8,026 nt of DNA from Flavobacterium sp. (lineage in GTDB: Bacteria > Bacteroidota > Bacteroidia > Flavobacteriales > Flavobacteriaceae): contig JASLHL010000037.1 of assembly GCA_030152225.1 (NCBI GenBank), positions 1 to 8,026 of the forward strand, written 5' to 3'. The position numbers and the translations under genes are program-made. The notes beneath the pieces were generated by a model that saw only the letters and a program-made list of their open reading frames with translations, did no database searches and was not told the origin of the DNA. Of the stretch, positions 6,493 through 8,026 are shown one piece after another (position 1 is the first letter of the stretch; the number at the start of each line of letters is the position of its first letter).

Positions 6493-7506
6493 TTAATCTT
6501 CTTTGAATCCCCAAATCTTTCGCCAAATAGATTTCAATAATTTTACACCATCCCTCTTGTCCTTTTCTACTTCCTTTACTCTCAATTCACCCTGTTCATC
6601 GATATAAAACTGATAGCTAAATGCAAATTGCACTTTATCCCCCTGTTCGCGCAATACGCCAAATCGAAGGTCATTAAAGTAAAACTCATTGTTTTGTTCT
6701 GTAAATGTATAGTATCCCTCTGAAAGCTTTACTAGTCGAAGAACTAAATCATGGTTTTCCAACCCACCGATCAAATTGTGATTCTTAGGATACGTTTGAA
6801 ACTCAATAGGTTCATCGCTAAAAAAGGAGTATTCTCCAATAAGAAAAGCGTCTTTTGTTTCCACAATAGCAGTCCACAGCACCGTATTTAGAGCCGTTGG
6901 CTTTACTGACATGGTTTTATATGGAGTATGTTGTTGATCTAATGCTTCAGTAAAGCTATAAAAAGCGACAGCTTTCAAGAGTAAGGTCAATGCTAAATAA
7001 GCACTACTGATATAAAGTCCCCATCGATTTAGGCGCATTCGCCTATCGAGGTTTGTTTTCTCCCACATGGACTTGATCAGAAAAAAGGCAAAAGGCAGTG
7101 TATAGAAAGGATCGACTACAAAGATTGATTTAAATGCGAACGGGTACTCCATAGGCCAGAGTACTCGGGTTCCCCAAGTGGTGAACACATCCAATAAAGC
7201 ATGAGTAAAAAGCCCCCAAAAGAAGAGCCAACCTCCTTCTTCATAGGTTACTCCTCGTTTTTTTTCTAAAGCATAAAGCAGGTAACCGAAGAAAAAAGCG
7301 CCGAAAATGGCAAATAAGATAGAGTGAGTAATCCCTCGATGAAACTCCAACGCACTAATAGGATCTGTAAAAAACACAGCCAAGACATCCAGATCTGGAA
7401 TAGTTCCTGCTATGGCACCATAAAGCACTGCTTTATTTTTTAACTTTCTCCCTAATAAGGCGTTCCCAACTGCTCCCCCTAAGACAATTTGAGTTAACGA
7501 ATCCAT
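6493..7506 (-). CDS. Membrane-bound metal-dependent hydrolase, YdjM/DUF457 family (COG1988)
   Basis: The 337-residue protein starts MDSLTQIVLGGAVGNALLG, the classic opening of this family. Likely metal-binding motifs are clear: IPDLD at 36-40, HRGITHS at 56-62 and THALLD at 101-106. About four hydrophobic segments (roughly 62-80, 93-110, 130-146 and 164-184) place the N-terminal half in the inner membrane. From about 188 onward there is a soluble region of about 150 residues, rich in aromatic and charged residues, in which I recognise no motif. Relatives are annotated as LexA-binding or putative hydrolases, but no substrate is established. The frame stays open back to an ATG at 7569, but those extra 21 residues read through the terminator of the preceding gene, so I reject them. 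The gene follows the regulator's terminator and precedes yaaA by 33 bases. Confidence 0.9.
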   Translation of the reverse strand: MDSLTQIVLGGAVGNALLGRKLKNKAVLYGAIAGTIPDLDVLAVFFTDPISALEFHRGITHSILFAIFGAFFFGYLLYALEKKRGVTYEEGGWLFFWGLFTHALLDVFTTWGTRVLWPMEYPFAFKSIFVVDPFYTLPFAFFLIKSMWEKTNLDRRMRLNRWGLYISSAYLALTLLLKAVAFYSFTEALDQQHTPYKTMSVKPTALNTVLWTAIVETKDAFLIGEYSFFSDEPIEFQTYPKNHNLIGGLENHDLVLRLVKLSEGYYTFTEQNNEFYFNDLRFGVLREQGDKVQFAFSYQFYIDEQGELRVKEVEKDKRDGVKLLKSIWRKIWGFKED

Positions 7507-7512
7507 TTTTTT

Positions 7513-7520
7513 TAAATATA
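7513..7520 (-). promoter_or_regulatory. Weak candidate -7 box ahead of the membrane hydrolase gene
   Basis: TATATTTA on the minus strand matches the Bacteroidota -7 box at all but the last position. It sits just upstream of the ATG at 7506 and downstream of the regulator's terminator, where a promoter is needed. The surroundings are so AT-rich that a chance match is plausible, and no -33 element is evident. Confidence 0.2.
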
Positions 7521-7534
7521 TAAACAACGAATAT

Positions 7535-7563
7535 AAAAAAAAACTGCACAAAGGCAGTTTTTT
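7535..7563 (-). terminator. Intrinsic terminator after the Lrp/AsnC regulator gene
   Basis: Inverted arms at 7538-7547 and 7554-7563 pair over 10 bases (AAAAAACTGC with GCAGTTTTTT) around a 6-base loop. On the minus strand the 3' arm continues as a run of nine T. It lies 26 bases beyond the regulator's stop, so the regulator forms a separate unit from the hydrolase gene. Confidence 0.85.
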
Positions 7564-7589
7564 ATTCATTTGCTTTTTAAAAAAATTGA

Positions 7590-8026
7590 TTACAATTCTT
7601 TAAAAATTGTATGCATTAATCGTTTTTTATCGTTGATACTCTCTTCTAGAGAAATCATCGACTCTGTTCTGTACACACCATCGATATCGTCAATCATATA
7701 GATAACTTCTTTGGCATGACGGGTATTTTTTGCTCTAATTTTACAGAACACATTGAATTTACCAGTAGTTACGTGAGCAACTGTCACATATGGAATTTCA
7801 TTAATTCTTTCTAAAACGAACTTCGTCTGAGACGTATTATGTAAAAATATTCCGATGTATGCAATAAATGCATAACCTAATTTTTCATAATCTAGGGTTA
7901 ATGAAGAACCTTGGATAATTCCTGCATCCTCCATTTTTTTCACACGTACATGAACCGTACCTGCCGAAATTAATAACTTCTTAGCGATATCTGTAAAAGG
8001 CACTCTCGTATTATCGATCAGCATAT
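7590..8026 (-). CDS. Lrp/AsnC-family transcriptional regulator (5' end outside the window)
   Basis: This is a feast/famine regulator that binds DNA and probably responds to an amino acid or related small molecule. At least 144 residues are visible. The first 35 or so hold the rest of the winged helix-turn-helix, with IAKKLLISAGTVHVRVKKME as helix-turn-recognition helix. From about residue 48 to the end is the RAM effector and oligomerisation domain, including VTTGKFNVFCKI and DDIDGVYRTESMISL. The frame continues to the window edge. The ATG at 8024-8022 is probably internal, because family members carry roughly 15 more residues (a segment like DHQILD) before LIDNTRVPF, and the two preceding bases fit an aspartate codon. 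The gene has its own terminator. Its targets cannot be read from this window, and the downstream amino-acid gene hutH is only a suggestion. Confidence 0.93.
   Translation of the reverse strand, partial: MLIDNTRVPFTDIAKKLLISAGTVHVRVKKMEDAGIIQGSSLTLDYEKLGYAFIAYIGIFLHNTSQTKFVLERINEIPYVTVAHVTTGKFNVFCKIRAKNTRHAKEVIYMIDDIDGVYRTESMISLEESINDKKRLMHTIFKEL

Noticed and set aside
7507..7569. N-terminal extension of the membrane hydrolase to an ATG at 7569
   Set aside because: The extension translates the terminator hairpin and T-tract of the upstream regulator gene, and the family start MDSLTQ begins at 7506.
8022..8024. ATG near the window edge as the true start of the Lrp/AsnC regulator
   Set aside because: It would remove the first helix of the DNA-binding domain; the frame remains open to the edge and relatives have about 15 more residues.
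1..8026. Defence system, biosynthetic cluster or other undescribed multi-gene system
   Set aside because: Every gene belongs to a known core or widespread family, and there is no unusual repeat array, toxin-antitoxin pair, or abrupt composition change that I can see.

Overview
The window looks like a stretch of ordinary chromosome from a member of the Bacteroidota, most likely family Flavobacteriaceae. The evidence is an LpxC-FabZ fusion between lpxD and lpxA, AT-rich DNA with weak or absent Shine-Dalgarno sequences, several matches to the Bacteroidota -7 promoter box TAnnTTTG, and proteins that read like flavobacterial versions throughout. All eight genes lie on the minus strand, so transcription runs from the high-numbered end towards position 1. 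Genes are tightly packed, and no gap reaches 300 bases. I saw no RNA gene, insertion sequence, CRISPR array or phage gene.

In transcription order, the first gene is an Lrp/AsnC-family regulator. It is cut at its 5' end by the window edge and closed by a clear intrinsic terminator (about 7535-7563). Next comes a membrane-bound metal-dependent hydrolase of the YdjM/DUF457 type (6493-7506), then yaaA of the peroxide-stress DUF328 family (5692-6459), then a stand-alone histidine ammonia-lyase, hutH (4160-5662). A second intrinsic terminator (4095-4133) ends this block.

The second block starts with an HD-domain phosphohydrolase (2807-4045), whose only plausible starts are TTG codons. It is followed by the lipid A genes lpxD (1760-2776), lpxC-fabZ (338-1729) and lpxA (1-326, cut at the window edge). 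Together these three supply the first acylation (LpxA), the committed deacetylation (LpxC) and the second acylation (LpxD) of UDP-GlcNAc. The FabZ half dehydrates the beta-hydroxyacyl-ACP that is also the acyl donor for LpxA and LpxD, so the operon brings together the competing uses of one substrate pool. Spacers of 11 to 30 bases suggest one polycistronic message.

I did not find a convincing undescribed system. The points most worth a second look are the compact terminator/promoter/TTG-start arrangement of the HD gene, a possible leaderless lpxD promoter, the unassigned C-terminal domain of the membrane hydrolase, the HD gene's position at the head of the lpx operon, and the isolated hutH next to yaaA.
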